Source: Scatophagus argus (lineage: Eukaryota; Chordata; Actinopteri; Scatophagidae). Taken from it: 64,000 nucleotides of DNA. Position numbers and translations under genes: made by a program. The notes under the pieces were generated by a model. That model worked only from the letters and a program-made list of their open reading frames with translations. It had not been told where the DNA came from and searched no databases. Shown in pieces: positions 37,772-48,910 of this stretch. The stretch is taken from NCBI RefSeq assembly GCF_020382885.2, contig NC_058508.1, positions 5,820,055 through 5,884,054 on the forward strand. Direction: 5' to 3'. Numbering within the stretch: the first letter of the stretch is position 1; each line of letters begins with the position of its first letter.

Positions 37772-39004
37772 TTCCCTCTTGTTCTGGGAGGCCTCTCCAG
37801 CACCCAGAGAGCACTTCAGCACAGCGGCTGCCAAGGAGACGATCAGAGGGTGGCCCTGCAGCCCACACACACGCTCACGCATACTCACCCTGCCGCATCA
37901 GGGTTCCCATCATGTAAGCGCAAAGCCGCACACACACACACACTCACACACCATCCTCACACTGCATGCTCTTTTATAGTGTATAAACCAGAGTGGATAT
38001 TGATTGTTTTAAACAGAGCATTTACGACGCAAATGCTATTCCTAGGGCTTAGAGTACACCCACACACGTTTTCCCCCATGACAAACACACAGAAATGCAC
38101 AAAGAAACCGCAACACATTTAAAAAAGACATTCTTGACATTCCTGTAAAACACCCCGGTATCATCTGCACGCAACACTGCTCAATCACCTCTGACTCAAT
38201 GGCCTTTGTCAGAAAAAAATCTGACCTTTGTCCTTTTTTAACCGAGGCTGTGTGGAGTCTGGTGTTCAGGCCTCACTCAGTCACAGTGGCACTGGTGGAT
38301 AAGAAAGGCTGCTTGAATGGAAACTCTGTAAAGTATATTCCAGTCAGAGGTTTTGTCCTGTCTGACCCTGTGGCTCCTGTTCTTCCTTTCTTTACAAGGA
38401 GTCCTTCCTATTTCTCTCTTTTTCTGGCACTCTGGCAGGCCTGTGTCCTTGAGGGCCTGTATGCTTCCTGTCGGCCTCTTCTCATTGGGTCTCTGTCTGC
38501 CTGTCTGCCAGTCTGTCTGCATTTCTACCTGTCTGCCCACCTTGCTTTGTGTTTGTTTCTTCCTGGTCTATGTTAATAATATTAGTGGCGTCTCTCAGGG
38601 CTGTAGTGGTAAAAGAATGGGTATACTATAAATTACTGGATTCAAATACCAACTGTCAAAAGTACTTACAAAACTAAATTTCAAACTGTCCCTGTCCTTG
38701 TTGTGGAAATGAGTAGGTTAATATCCAACCAGAAATGAAATTCCAAATGTAAATGTTAACATTCAGATCACTATGCCTAATAACATTAAGTGGCTAACAC
38801 CATCTTGCATATTCATAGTCTGATTGAGCTCATCATGCTTCACACTTGATAATAATGTCTATTTTTAAAAAAGGGCCTGGTGTCCTTCTGCCTATTTTAT
38901 CCAGTCTGTGTTGCTGTGGGCCCATTTGATGCATCTGAATGGGCTTAAAAGTGTGCTTGGATTTAAAAGGACTGAGACTCTATAGCCACGTTAGCAGATC
39001 TGGG

Positions 39005-39392
39005 AGGCTGTGCATTGAACTAAAGCTTAACGCTAACAGTGTGCTAACATCGTATGCTAATTCTAATGTTTAGTGAGTGTAATGTTAAGCATGTTCACCC
39101 TATTAATCACATGTGCATGCCACTTGCCGATATCTGGTCATCAAATAGAGTTTATCCTGAAGGGGACACAAAATCTCATTAAAAAACACAAATGTCCAGT
39201 CATGGTGACAACAAAGATACTGTTAGTTTAGGACATCATCAAGGTCATCAGGATTCATCCTCTGTACAGCATGAATGAATGAATGTACAAATTTTTATTA
39301 CAACCCATTTTATAGTTGTTGAAGTATTTTAGTCTGGAGCTAAGTGGCAGACTGATTAAACCAACGTTGCCATCCCTAAAGCCATGCTTCTA
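39005..39392 (+). repeat. dispersed repeat family A, copy 2 (diverged)
   Basis: It shares with the other copies GGTCATCAGGATTCATCCTCT, the segment ATAGTTGTTGAAGTATTTTAG and a 3' end of the form TTGCCATCCCTAAAGCCATG. The 5' half is poorly preserved. Same orientation as copies 1 and 3. Confidence 0.6.
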
Positions 39393-39658
39393 GCATGACA
39401 AAAAATCATTATGTTTTCTAACTGAAGCACTTTATTAAACTTAAATTGGTAACACAGCTTCATTTGAGTAACAGCGTTATGACGGCATAAGAAAACTCTG
39501 TTAACTAGCTGTTCACTGGAAAAAATGTATTTATGGATTTAATTTAAAATGACTCAGAAAACACTGGTTTAAATTTGAACAGACGAGTGCTTGGGGAGTA
39601 TGAACACTGTCCTATTTGCTGAAGGAAGCATGAATGCGTATGGAAGCAGTAGTCTTGA

Positions 39659-39703
39659 CACAGATGGGACATCGTAACAACAACGATGTCCCATCTTGTG
39701 TTT
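39659..39703. other. perfect-stem hairpin (inverted repeat)
   Basis: GATGGGACATCGT and its exact reverse complement ACGATGTCCCATC are separated by a short A/C loop. An outer ACACA/TGTGT pairing with one bulge extends the stem to about 18 bp. It is too short for a typical pre-miRNA, and no larger inverted repeat surrounds it. Confidence 0.7.
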
Positions 39704-40050
39704 GATGAAGGCACACTTTAGTAATTCCAGTTGACTTTTGAGGGACAGTATTCATCTGTCAGGACAAACCATAGGGATGTGGGAGAAAGCTTCTTTGTTA
39801 CAGGGTGTGTTGATTCTGATATATATTACTAATACTTACTAATACTTGAGATTGAGTGTTGTTGAAAGAAACCTAATCCTAAATGATACTCTAATTCTTT
39901 TTCTTTTGCCCTTACAACTGAAGGTGGGGACATAAATCAGGACTGTTGAGGCAATTTTGAAGCTTATTTGGGTGTGACGACTAATGGGACCCGGCTGAAC
40001 TGGTTCTGTTCTGGGTCAGGCAGTTGCACATAAAATCATATGGTGTGATA

Positions 40051-40557
40051 TACACCAATCAGCCACAACTTTAAAACCACTTACACGTGAAGTGAATAAA
40101 ATTAATCACATGTTTACAATGCAATCTTCTGCACTGGGTTCTGGAAAGCATGTGGATGTTCTTTGACACACACCACCCATCTAAACATTGCACAACAAAT
40201 ACCCCCCAGCCACAAAAACAGGTGGGGCCACCTGACCTGTCAGGGGAACAGACACAGGACCTCTGGGAGTATTTTGTGGCCACCAGCATTGGAACACTGG
40301 ATGGTTTGGATCCTGTGCATTGAAGGTGGGGCTCTGCCTGGCGGGAGGGTGGATTCGACTTTTTCTGAAGACAGATTCTTGATCAGGTTGTGATTTGGGG
40401 AGTCTGCAGGCCGTTGTGGTTCTTGAAACGTTCCTGAGCTGTTTGCTAAATGTGGTGGCTTACATTGTTCAGCTGGGGGAGGATGTCATTGATGGGAAGG
40501 GCTGTTGCCATTAAAAATCACCTGTCAATGATTTTAATGTTGTGGCTGATCAGTGCA
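40051..40557. mobile_element. rearranged, non-autonomous Tc1/mariner-like relic
   Basis: Terminal inverted repeats begin TACACCAATCAGCCACAAC on the left and, read on the minus strand, TGCACTGATCAGCCACAAC on the right; TA precedes the left end. From about 40139 to 40205 the plus strand resembles the transposase region coding THTTHLNIA (compare TRTTYLNIV of Tc1-like transposases). From about 40205 to 40500 the minus strand resembles the downstream transposase coding region, including the part around the NPIEHLW motif. The two internal parts are thus in opposite orientations, and both ends seem to derive from the same element end. Frames are broken by stops, so no active transposase. Family assignment rests on recalled consensus sequence. 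Confidence 0.7.
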
Positions 40558-43500
40558 TGTAAAGATTCTAATCTGACATATCTGGATCAACAGCCAGTCG
40601 TTCTAATGAAGACTTTTTTTAAACAACGGCGGCTGATGACATCATTTGTGTGTTGCTTGAGAGAGGCATACTCTTATAAAAACAGCTTTAGCTGAAGTTA
40701 GCTTTGTTTTACAGAGTTCATTCTATCTCTGTAGGTCAAAATCTGTGCTTTTTCCTCCTTTTTTGGGCTTTTCAGCTCAAAGGTCATTGCATATAAACAG
40801 TACAAGCTGCTGATTGCTGTCCATGTTTGTTTTGGTACAAGAACACGCAATTGGCGTTCTTGTGGGATATGTGGGGTCGTCTTCTGCCAGAGCTCCAGTG
40901 GTTACTGACCAGTCGCTCTGTGTGTTCTCTTGTGGATTAACTTCCTGACTGTCAGAGACTAAGAAATCTGTGCTGGTGGAAACAATCTTAATGTGGTTTG
41001 TCCAGTTGTTATTTCAGCTACTCTTCAAGTTTGTACCCAACCCTCTGCATATCTACACACACCACTGAGGACTGCAGCTGCCACAAAGTCAGCTGAAACA
41101 AGGGTTCTGAAGATGTTATGCCTATTTTCTGTCCAGTTTCTGTGCAGTTTATAATGTTAACATCTGGTGTGCAGTTTATAATGTTAACATCTGGTGAAAA
41201 AATAAATCAAAAAAAAAAAAATCAAAAATCTAATCAGAAAGCATGTTAAATATAAATATCGCCCACAAAACAAAACACCTCAGTTGTGATAAACTGGTAG
41301 GAGTTGGAAAGACTGACCTGTGGAAAATGAGCCGTTAATAATCTGCACGGCTTTGTGTCCTTTGATGGCAGTGGTGAACACTGGAAACCTATCACAGGCA
41401 CAATGGCTTCACATATTAGAGTTTTATGTTTGTCATTTTTCATTTGTGTCTTCCACAGAAATAAATAACAGACACAGACAGAAGCGCATACAAATACACA
41501 CGACCACAGGATGAGATCAAAATTGGAACATCCTCTCTGCCCCCTCAACATCCTGTGTGAAAACCTTACTACCACAGCAACACAGGAAGTCGTGTCTGTA
41601 AGGAAGGACACAGGGGTTAGTTAGAATATGACTACACAGAATATGACTGAGCTGAATGAAAAATGACGCAAATATTGCAATCAATACTAATAGAATTTAG
41701 GTTCAATACAACTTCCTCCTCACAGCCATATGCTCGCTGGGAGCTGAAAAGTGTCTGACAGGCCTTAGATAACATCCATTCATTACCACATGAGACATTC
41801 ATCCAGCTGATCAAGTGTACCAACCTGTGTGAAAGAGTCAGCACTAATGTGATTAGGTTCGATGCTGCAGATGATTTGCCTCAGGACATTGTTCTACTCT
41901 CTGATCCTTCCTAAATGATACACGGATGTGGGTGGATGGCTAGCAAGCAAGGGGAGAGGGAGGAAGATGAAGAAGGGGAGTAAAATGAGGGGGTTTTGTG
42001 TATGCAGAAAATAGGGTAGAAGAGGCACCTGCTGGGTCCACATGGCTTTGAATGGCCCAGTTTAAGTGGCTGCACTCACGCATGCATCAGTCTGAAGCCC
42101 TGCCCCTGCTGTGAGCAAATGTGGTTGCGAGCACATGGTGCCTCTGATCAAGGCTATTGCCAAGGTGGTTTGCGTTATCCCGGAGGAGGACCAGAGATGG
42201 TTGGTTAGGGTTTTTTATTTTGACAGAGCTGAAGCACAGGTGCACGTTGTAAACAAGAATAGTTAAGGGTGAAATGGGGATAGAGAAGAAAGAAGTGGGT
42301 ACACAGAGAGGTTAGGGGGAAAAGTACAACAAACAAGAAAGCATATAGGAACATATATGACAACATTTTTAAATGCGTGGTTGATTTCAGTAAAATATTG
42401 CAGTAATGGAAAATGAACTATGATTAAGAGAATTTTAAGGGTAGCCAGCCTTGACATTTGATTGAACACGTGTGGGCAGCAACTGATATGGTGAATTGGT
42501 TAGTTTCAAATAGTTTGTTAGTAGATGCAGAGCAACGTTAGTATTCATTTAGAGTTATGTTTCTGGCCATCTCGTAGATGTCAGTCCGATATTGTCTCTC
42601 CTTTAAGCTCCATTTTGGTCTCTGTTACGTTCTGGGGGACATATTTTGCTCCACTAACTTTGACAGTCTGCTGCTAAACAGCTAACAGAGATTTCCTTTT
42701 TTAAAGGCTTTTTCTGAAAGCAGCTGCTTAATGCAGACAAAATCTCTTATGAGACCAGTGAGAGTGAACAAATAAAAGTAAAGTCGTAGGATCTAAAACC
42801 AAAACCTGCAAGTACAAGACACTAATTCCTTATGTAGCGCTGAGGTGAACTGCAGAGTCAGGTGATAATTCTCTGTGGGTGTGTCACATACCTTTCACTT
42901 ACAGGTGAGGTCTTAAATTAAGTGACCTCTGGTACCCCTGAGTTGGATCCAGGTGTTCCTTTGGTCTGTTCAAATGCCCCTCTGTTTAGTTGAAGTCCCG
43001 GTCAGGTGTGACTTTAGGGTAACAATGAACTCTTACTATAACAGAAACCTTGCACAACAGTGGTGATGCCCATTTCTCATTTTGCCCCATGACCCTGAGA
43101 AGGTCTGTGTGTGCTAAAGATTCAGATTATAGCAGTTTACGTCAATCTACAATATTGAAAGGGTACTCCATATAAGTCGATGATATAGAAAATATTATTA
43201 ATACCTTCTGAACTGCACTGAGATGCTGTCTTTTGTCCTAACATTTCTGTACCGTATTGTATAAGGGTTTGTATATACTGTATGTGTGTATGGGATGTGG
43301 AGAGGAGCAGATGGGGCAGTGTGTGTTTTTGACTCACTCAGCAGAGAGAAACATCTGTGTGTGGATACACCTGCATGCAATCATCTCCACACAACATCTG
43401 CGCTTATCTGTCAGTAAGCACAAAGAAACCAATCCACTTATCCAACACCACACGAAGACGCCAAGATAATTTTTCCATTTAAATTCTGAACCGCCATACA

Positions 43501-44938
43501 CATGCCCATATATTCAGGATCAGATGTCAAGAGTCTTTGTGAGTCACAGATTTTAAAGGCTCATGGTCTTGGCAGAGGTTACAGCCAGATAACATCATAT
43601 GAAAGTTTGACACACACACACACTCACACACATATACACTGTTGGAGAAGTTCTCTGCATGAGTAACTACAAAGGCTGAGCTGAGAAGTCAGTTATCAAG
43701 TGCGTGTGGTAGGTTAAAGACGAAGCCAACTGACTGCATGGATGCTGGCCAAGGCTGCGCTTCAAGTTTCTTCTACATCTGACTCCGAAACCCATTTTCC
43801 TCTTTACTGTTATAGGGTGTTGCAGTGTTTCAAATAGATGAACAAAGATACTCTCTAACAGTCACTTCCACCACATCGTAGTCTCAGAACGTCAATGGGT
43901 TGAGAGTACATCTCTTGTTATTACTCACAACAGAAGAGAAAGTTGACGGCTCCATACAGATGCTCCATGTTACGGGAGAATCTTCAGACTGAGGTGCAAC
44001 ACTGTTGGCTTGTAAAATGTTAAATAAAATGAGAGAAACTTTGATACAAGTGCGGTAGGTAGTAGCTAAAACTCACGAGGGTATGAAATGAACCAGTTAA
44101 ATTGTGTATCTATCAACGAGTGAAGTGAAAAACATCAAGAGCAGCATGTACACCAACAGTATGTGTGCATGTGTGCGTGTGTGTGTATTTTGTGCAGGTT
44201 GTGCAGGTTGTGGGGCAGCTACGTGTGCATATGCAGTGTGAGGAGAGTGCTGGGGGGAGACCACCTACACTTCCACCTGCTCTGCCTTTTAGAAGGGCCT
44301 CTTCAATCACAAGGCTGGGGTCATTATGGATGCGAGCCTCTCGCCGCCAGGCATTGTTTAGCTATTTCTGTACTCGCGCTTTACAGTGAAACAACCAGCA
44401 AGAGCCCCATTAAAACCTGCGCTTCAAAACATGAGCAGCCATGACAGGAAACATCAGGTCCTGTACATCAGACTCTCCTTTTTCTCATGTGGCAAATAAA
44501 ATCCTGAATAGTGTGAGGCAACATCTGAACTTTATGTTCCTGAAGATTGTTCCACTGACAAATGCATTTCATTATTTTTTGGGAGCAGAGGATAAAATGC
44601 ATGAAACTCTGTAAAGATGCTGCAAAACAAACTTCTCTTTATTATGGAGGTAGATGTGATAATAAACGAGGACACCTCTGACTTTGCCCAGACTGACACG
44701 GTGATGAGTAATGACAAAGCAGTGAACTGTTTGACAGGCACTGTGAAGATGACTAAGTCCGAACTTTCAGAGTGAGATATGAAGGGGGAAGATGTTGTTT
44801 GTTCTTGTCTTCAGGGAAAACTATTTGAAGTTTTTCCTCTCTTGGATAAAATCAACAATGTTACACGCCTATTACTTGAGAGGGTTTGGTTTGGGCAAGA
44901 TAAAAGCTAAAGCAAATGCATTACACATAATTTTAAGA
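40558..44938. other. gene-free interval between two transposon relics
   Basis: No gene is seen. It contains an exact 27-bp tandem duplication at 41142-41195, a poly(A) run near 41209-41220, short CA/GT tracts, and AP-1 words at 43330 and 43540. Open frames up to 121 codons show no family resemblance. Confidence 0.6.
41142..41195 (+). repeat. exact 27-bp tandem duplication
   Basis: The 27-bp unit beginning GTGCAGTTTATAATG and ending ACATCTGGT is present twice head to tail with no mismatch, which indicates a recent duplication. Confidence 0.95.
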
Positions 44939-45340
44939 TTAAAGGAACAGTTTGACACTTGGGAAATAGCACATATTTGTTTTCTTGTTGAGAGCTAGAT
45001 GAGAAAATTGATGCCACTTTCATATGGGATATATGAGTTAGTAGTCGTTCGTTCGCAAGACTGGAAACAGCTCACAAAACCTACACTTACCAGCACCAAA
45101 AGTAACTAATTAACAATTTATATCTTGCTTAATAAGTACAAAAATCAAGTTAAAAAAATGGTACATTTTATGGAGGAATTATCAGACTTCCCTCTGTTTC
45201 CTGTTAATCTATGCTAACTGACTGTTAGCTGTAGCTTCATATTTACTGTACTGTACTGGACAGAGTGTGATATTAATCCTTTAATACTCAGCAAGAACAC
45301 AAATAAGTTAATTTCCCAAAAACTATAACAATTATTTCAA
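44939..45340. mobile_element. MITE-like element with long imperfect terminal inverted repeats
   Basis: The left arm begins TAAAGGAACAGTTTGACACT followed by TGGGAAATAGCACATATTTG. The right arm, read in reverse complement, gives TTTTTGGGAAATTAACTTAT and then TTGTGTTCTTGCTGAG. The arms pair imperfectly over roughly 100 bp. Internal GTTAGCTGTAGCTTCATATT resembles an abundant percomorph palindromic repeat as I recall it. No open frame of note; no clear target duplication. Confidence 0.65.
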
Positions 45341-48300
45341 ATCATGCAAATTCTCAGTCTTTCCTCAAAGTTGTGACAATCTCTGAACTTCTCAGAATTA
45401 GCCAGATACCTTCTGTTTGAAACACTCTGCCGTCTAAACAATTAAACGCTGATTTGTGACCAAACTAGACTCTTAAATTGCCCGTAGAGAGCCTATATTT
45501 AGAGCAGAGCTCCCTAAATGTACTACTTAAGGTAAACTACATTAAATGTGAGGTAATTAGCATACCACATAACAGACCACAAACTGCTAATTGTGCTGCT
45601 TGTGGTTGTCTCTGCTTGCCTCCACCCAACAGAACCTGCAGACTGCTCCTAAAAGTAACATTGGCATCTATTCTGCACAAGATCACTGTCAGAGCACAGG
45701 GCACGCAAACAGTAATTGTCAGCCGAGGTGTGATACAAAAACATGTCTGATAGCAGGCTGAGCTGAGGCATGGGGCAGTATGTGGTATGTGCGTGTGTGT
45801 GTTTGTCTGTTCGGTTCAAGCTGTGCACAGGGTGGTGCACCAGCAAAAGTGCATTTACATATGTGAGTAAGAGTGTGACTGTGAGTGAGAGTGGAGTGCA
45901 GTGTCTGTGTTTGTGTGAGTGGATGAAATATGTGGGTGTTTGTGGGGGAGTTGGATGATTTTTACAAGCACTGATTCACTCGAGGGCGTCCGTGTCCAGG
46001 CTTGTTTAAGACATGCCAGGTCCCGGGCGGCGGGAATGGCACTCAGTTACAGGATCACGCAAAGGCTCCCTGAGGCTTAACAGGAGTTGCCGACGCAGAC
46101 AAAGTCAGAAAATCTGTGGTCTTTCATGTTGACAAGAAAAACTTGCATGTGAGTGTTTGCCCCCAGAAACTGCTGGCGTTGCAACTTTTCTCTGAACTAT
46201 CCCTAACCTGAGAAAATCCCAGTGGATTTCTCTCACACTGATACAAGTAAGAGCATATGTATGACTGATTGTGTTGCTGTTTGTTTATATTACTTAATGA
46301 GCTTGGAGCATGTGTGTGTATGTGTGTGACTTGAAACTTACTCACTTCACAGTCATCAACGTGAACTCTCGCGCCTCTTTGTCTTTCTCGACCAGTGACG
46401 TCATTCCTGTCAAGGTCATGACCCCGCCACCATTTGTATCCCCTGAAGGGATTCCCTGGTCTGACTTTACCTACCATATGACGTCCTGGTGTCTAACACA
46501 CTGAACATTTTCCGCTGTGTTTATTTGGACTCCAGCTAGGAGGGAAACCAGGAAGTGGACCAGACACTGCGGATGAGATTCCACAGACAAGAAACAACTG
46601 CTGATAGGCGAAGAGGAAAGGGCAGTTTTGCAGAACATATGTGATGTTCACACACAGATTTCTGATAAAGATTTGATTGTTTATTTTAAAAAAAATGGGC
46701 TGCAACAAGAGCAGAAATGATGGAGGAACTGCTTTCAAATCTGCAAAAAGAGGGAAACAACTGTCAGGGTTAGTGATTTACATGATTCTAAAAACTCCTG
46801 ATCATAAGCTCCATGGAAGCTGACATGGCAATATTCTGGATTCAGTTTCTTTTAATAAATGCCAAAGCCATGTTTTGGCCATGTGGTACATAAATAACCA
46901 AGAGGAAACACAGCAGAGCTGCTGTGGCCGTGTGACTGAGCCAAGCTGTAACTGAGAAGACCCACTCAAAGGAAATCTTGAAGTAGCTTGGCAGACAGTA
47001 AACGCACCGGAGATCAAATGTTTGTAGACTTTGGTGGAGAAAGAGGAATTCATGCAGGATTTTTTTTGTTTGTTTGTTTTTTTGTTTTTTCTTAATTTGC
47101 CATCATGAGGATAAAATGTCAGACCCCTGCCTCACACACACGAAGGATCTGGAGCCAATTGTCCTCTCATGCCACACTCCCCTCTGTTATGCTAAATGTC
47201 CTCTTGAGCTACAGGCTCCCTGGCTTTTAACTTACAACCCTGAAGTGGGTGAGCTCATTAAGAGCACATTTTGCATCCATTACCATGATTGCATGTTGCT
47301 TCACTACAGACTAACAAACAGAGAGAGAGGCAGGAGGAACACGGGACAGACAGCAGAGAGAAACAGGGTTGAATGGAACCATGGGACACAGCCAAGCATG
47401 TCGACCTGTGGCGCTAACATCAGTGACCCACACCTTTGACTGACTAATGGTTTTACTATCACATCTCCCCTCTCACTCTCTGCAGAGCGTGGCCCACTGC
47501 CTGCGAGCAGGGCTGCCCCCTGAAGTTCTGGTCAGCTACCTGACTCACAGCTCCTAAAGGACAGTTTCAGGTTCACTGAACAGGATGGACACGGGACCTT
47601 GCAGAGGAGCATCCCTTCAGTTAGCACAGCCACAGACAGCACTGTGCGTGAGATCATGTGGTTGCCCAGTGGGCTTTTTGCCCCCTCCCTGCTTTATCAT
47701 ACAGATGTGAGTAAGAAGTTGTGACAAGGCCGATGCACACAGAGGTCACAAGTCTTCCAGTGATGTAGGGGACAAGTTGTCCTTTTCTTGACTTCAAAAT
47801 GATCAAAGGATTTGACTTTGCTGGAAACAGCAAAAATGAAAAGTAGTTTGGTGTCAGTGCGGATTTCATGGTACATGACAGTTCAGAGAACAGTTCAGTA
47901 AAATGTTTCTCTGAATGATAGATGTACAGATTTTCCACTCCAGCTCACTTGGATCTCACTGTGTTGTGCATGTCCTCAGTGCATTGCCATGGGCATGGGC
48001 GTAGGCGCAGTGGTTTTCCCTCCAACTATCTCTTCTTGTAAGAACAGCATGATCCTTTTTAAATTTACTTTGGCACAGTCTTACATGTGTCCATCACTGT
48101 GTGTGATTTATGTCTGGTGTTAAGTCTGACATTGTTAATAATCTCAAGCCAGCAATTTGCCAAGCTAACATGCAAAATAGTCTTACTGAATCAAAGGTAA
48201 AAAATAACAGTTTAACAGGACAAATACACAACAGACATGTTGTAGGCTCTGTATACCAAGTCACAGTGGTGCTCAAGCTGTTGTCATAAATGTGCTGTTT

Positions 48301-48440
48301 GGACATATTGGGGGAAGGATAAAGTGTTTTTTTTTTTTCAAAGTCTGGTGAAGGATGCAAAAAATATCAATAGTATTGGGGAGGGTCTTTTTATAAAGAG
48401 GATAAAAGAGTCCACTGCAATAATTTGTGTACAGTCCCTA
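45341..48440. other. gene-free interval with clustered regulatory motifs near 46 kb
   Basis: No gene is seen. Content of interest is a p53-type motif at 45998-46018 and a CRE/nuclear-receptor cluster at 46396-46486, listed separately, plus an AP-1 word at 47541. Open frames up to 121 codons are unsupported by homology or splice context. Confidence 0.6.
46396..46486 (+). promoter_or_regulatory. CRE and palindromic nuclear-receptor motif cluster
   Basis: A full palindromic CRE TGACGTCA lies at 46396-46403. AGGTCATGACCC at 46413-46424 matches 11 of 12 bases of the palindromic thyroid/retinoid element AGGTCATGACCT. A second CRE-like TGACGTCC lies at 46479-46486. All three fall within about 90 bp, some 7 kb upstream of junb. 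The motifs are directly visible; enhancer function is inferred. Confidence 0.4.
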
Positions 48441-48910
48441 ACTCGTTGATGGCTCCATCTTAGTTTAGCATGTTAACATGCTAACATTTGCTAATTAGTA
48501 GACTACAGCTGAAGCTGATGGGATCGTCATTAGTTTTGCAGGTATTTGGTCATTAGTCAAAGGCAAATACTGATTCTGACCGATGGGGGCACTAGATGGA
48601 ACGTTAAGGGATCATTCAGACAAGAACGAACCAATTTTTATGACAGTTTGTCTGGAAGTTGTTAGACATTTAACAACAACAAAATAACTAAATAAATAAA
48701 ATAATAATAATAATAAAAGCACAAATGTGAACCTCATGGTGGCACTAGAGTAAAAGCCAGGGGGTTACCAAAGTGAAAATAATCTGTCTTCTTGGGACCA
48801 TGAATTACATGGCAATTGATTTTTTATTCTAGACCAAAGCAGTGGACTGTCCTGCCAGCAGACCAAGCAACAGCCTGACATTTCCATCCTTACAGCCCTG
48901 CTGCTAGTGT
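48441..48910 (+). repeat. dispersed repeat family A, copy 3
   Basis: Best-preserved copy: TTAACATGCTAACATTTGCTA, CAGCTGAAGCTGATGGGA, ATTAGTTTTGCAGGTATTTG, GCACTAGATGGAACGTTAAG, CCTCATGGTGGCACTAGAG, and an end with CAGCCCTGCTGCTAGTG. It is interrupted by an AAC/AAT-rich simple-sequence insertion at about 48672-48718. Confidence 0.7.

Larger units (their letters stand above)
22576..39000. other. gene-free interval, central part
   Basis: I find no gene. Open frames up to 167 codons lack domains, and their flanks lack consistent splice sites. Notable content: AT-rich, slowly varying stretches such as 24250-24560 and 29310-29400 with many homeodomain-type TAAT words (possible conserved non-coding elements, unproven); a G-quadruplex-type motif at 27123-27145; a (CTG)n tract; several CA/GT repeats; and eleven AP-1 words between 24001 and 38198. 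NF-E2/MARE-like TGACTCAGCA lies at 24001-24010. Confidence 0.6.

Noticed and set aside
37813..37833. REST/NRSE-like half site beginning TTCAGCAC
   Set aside because: Only the left half matches the NRSE; the right half disagrees at most positions.
37694..38122. Several overlapping Cys-Val or Thr-His frames
   Set aside because: Produced by the (GT)n microsatellite read in all frames.
39659..39703. Hairpin considered as a microRNA precursor
   Set aside because: The stem of about 18 bp is too short for a pre-miRNA, and no known seed was recognised.
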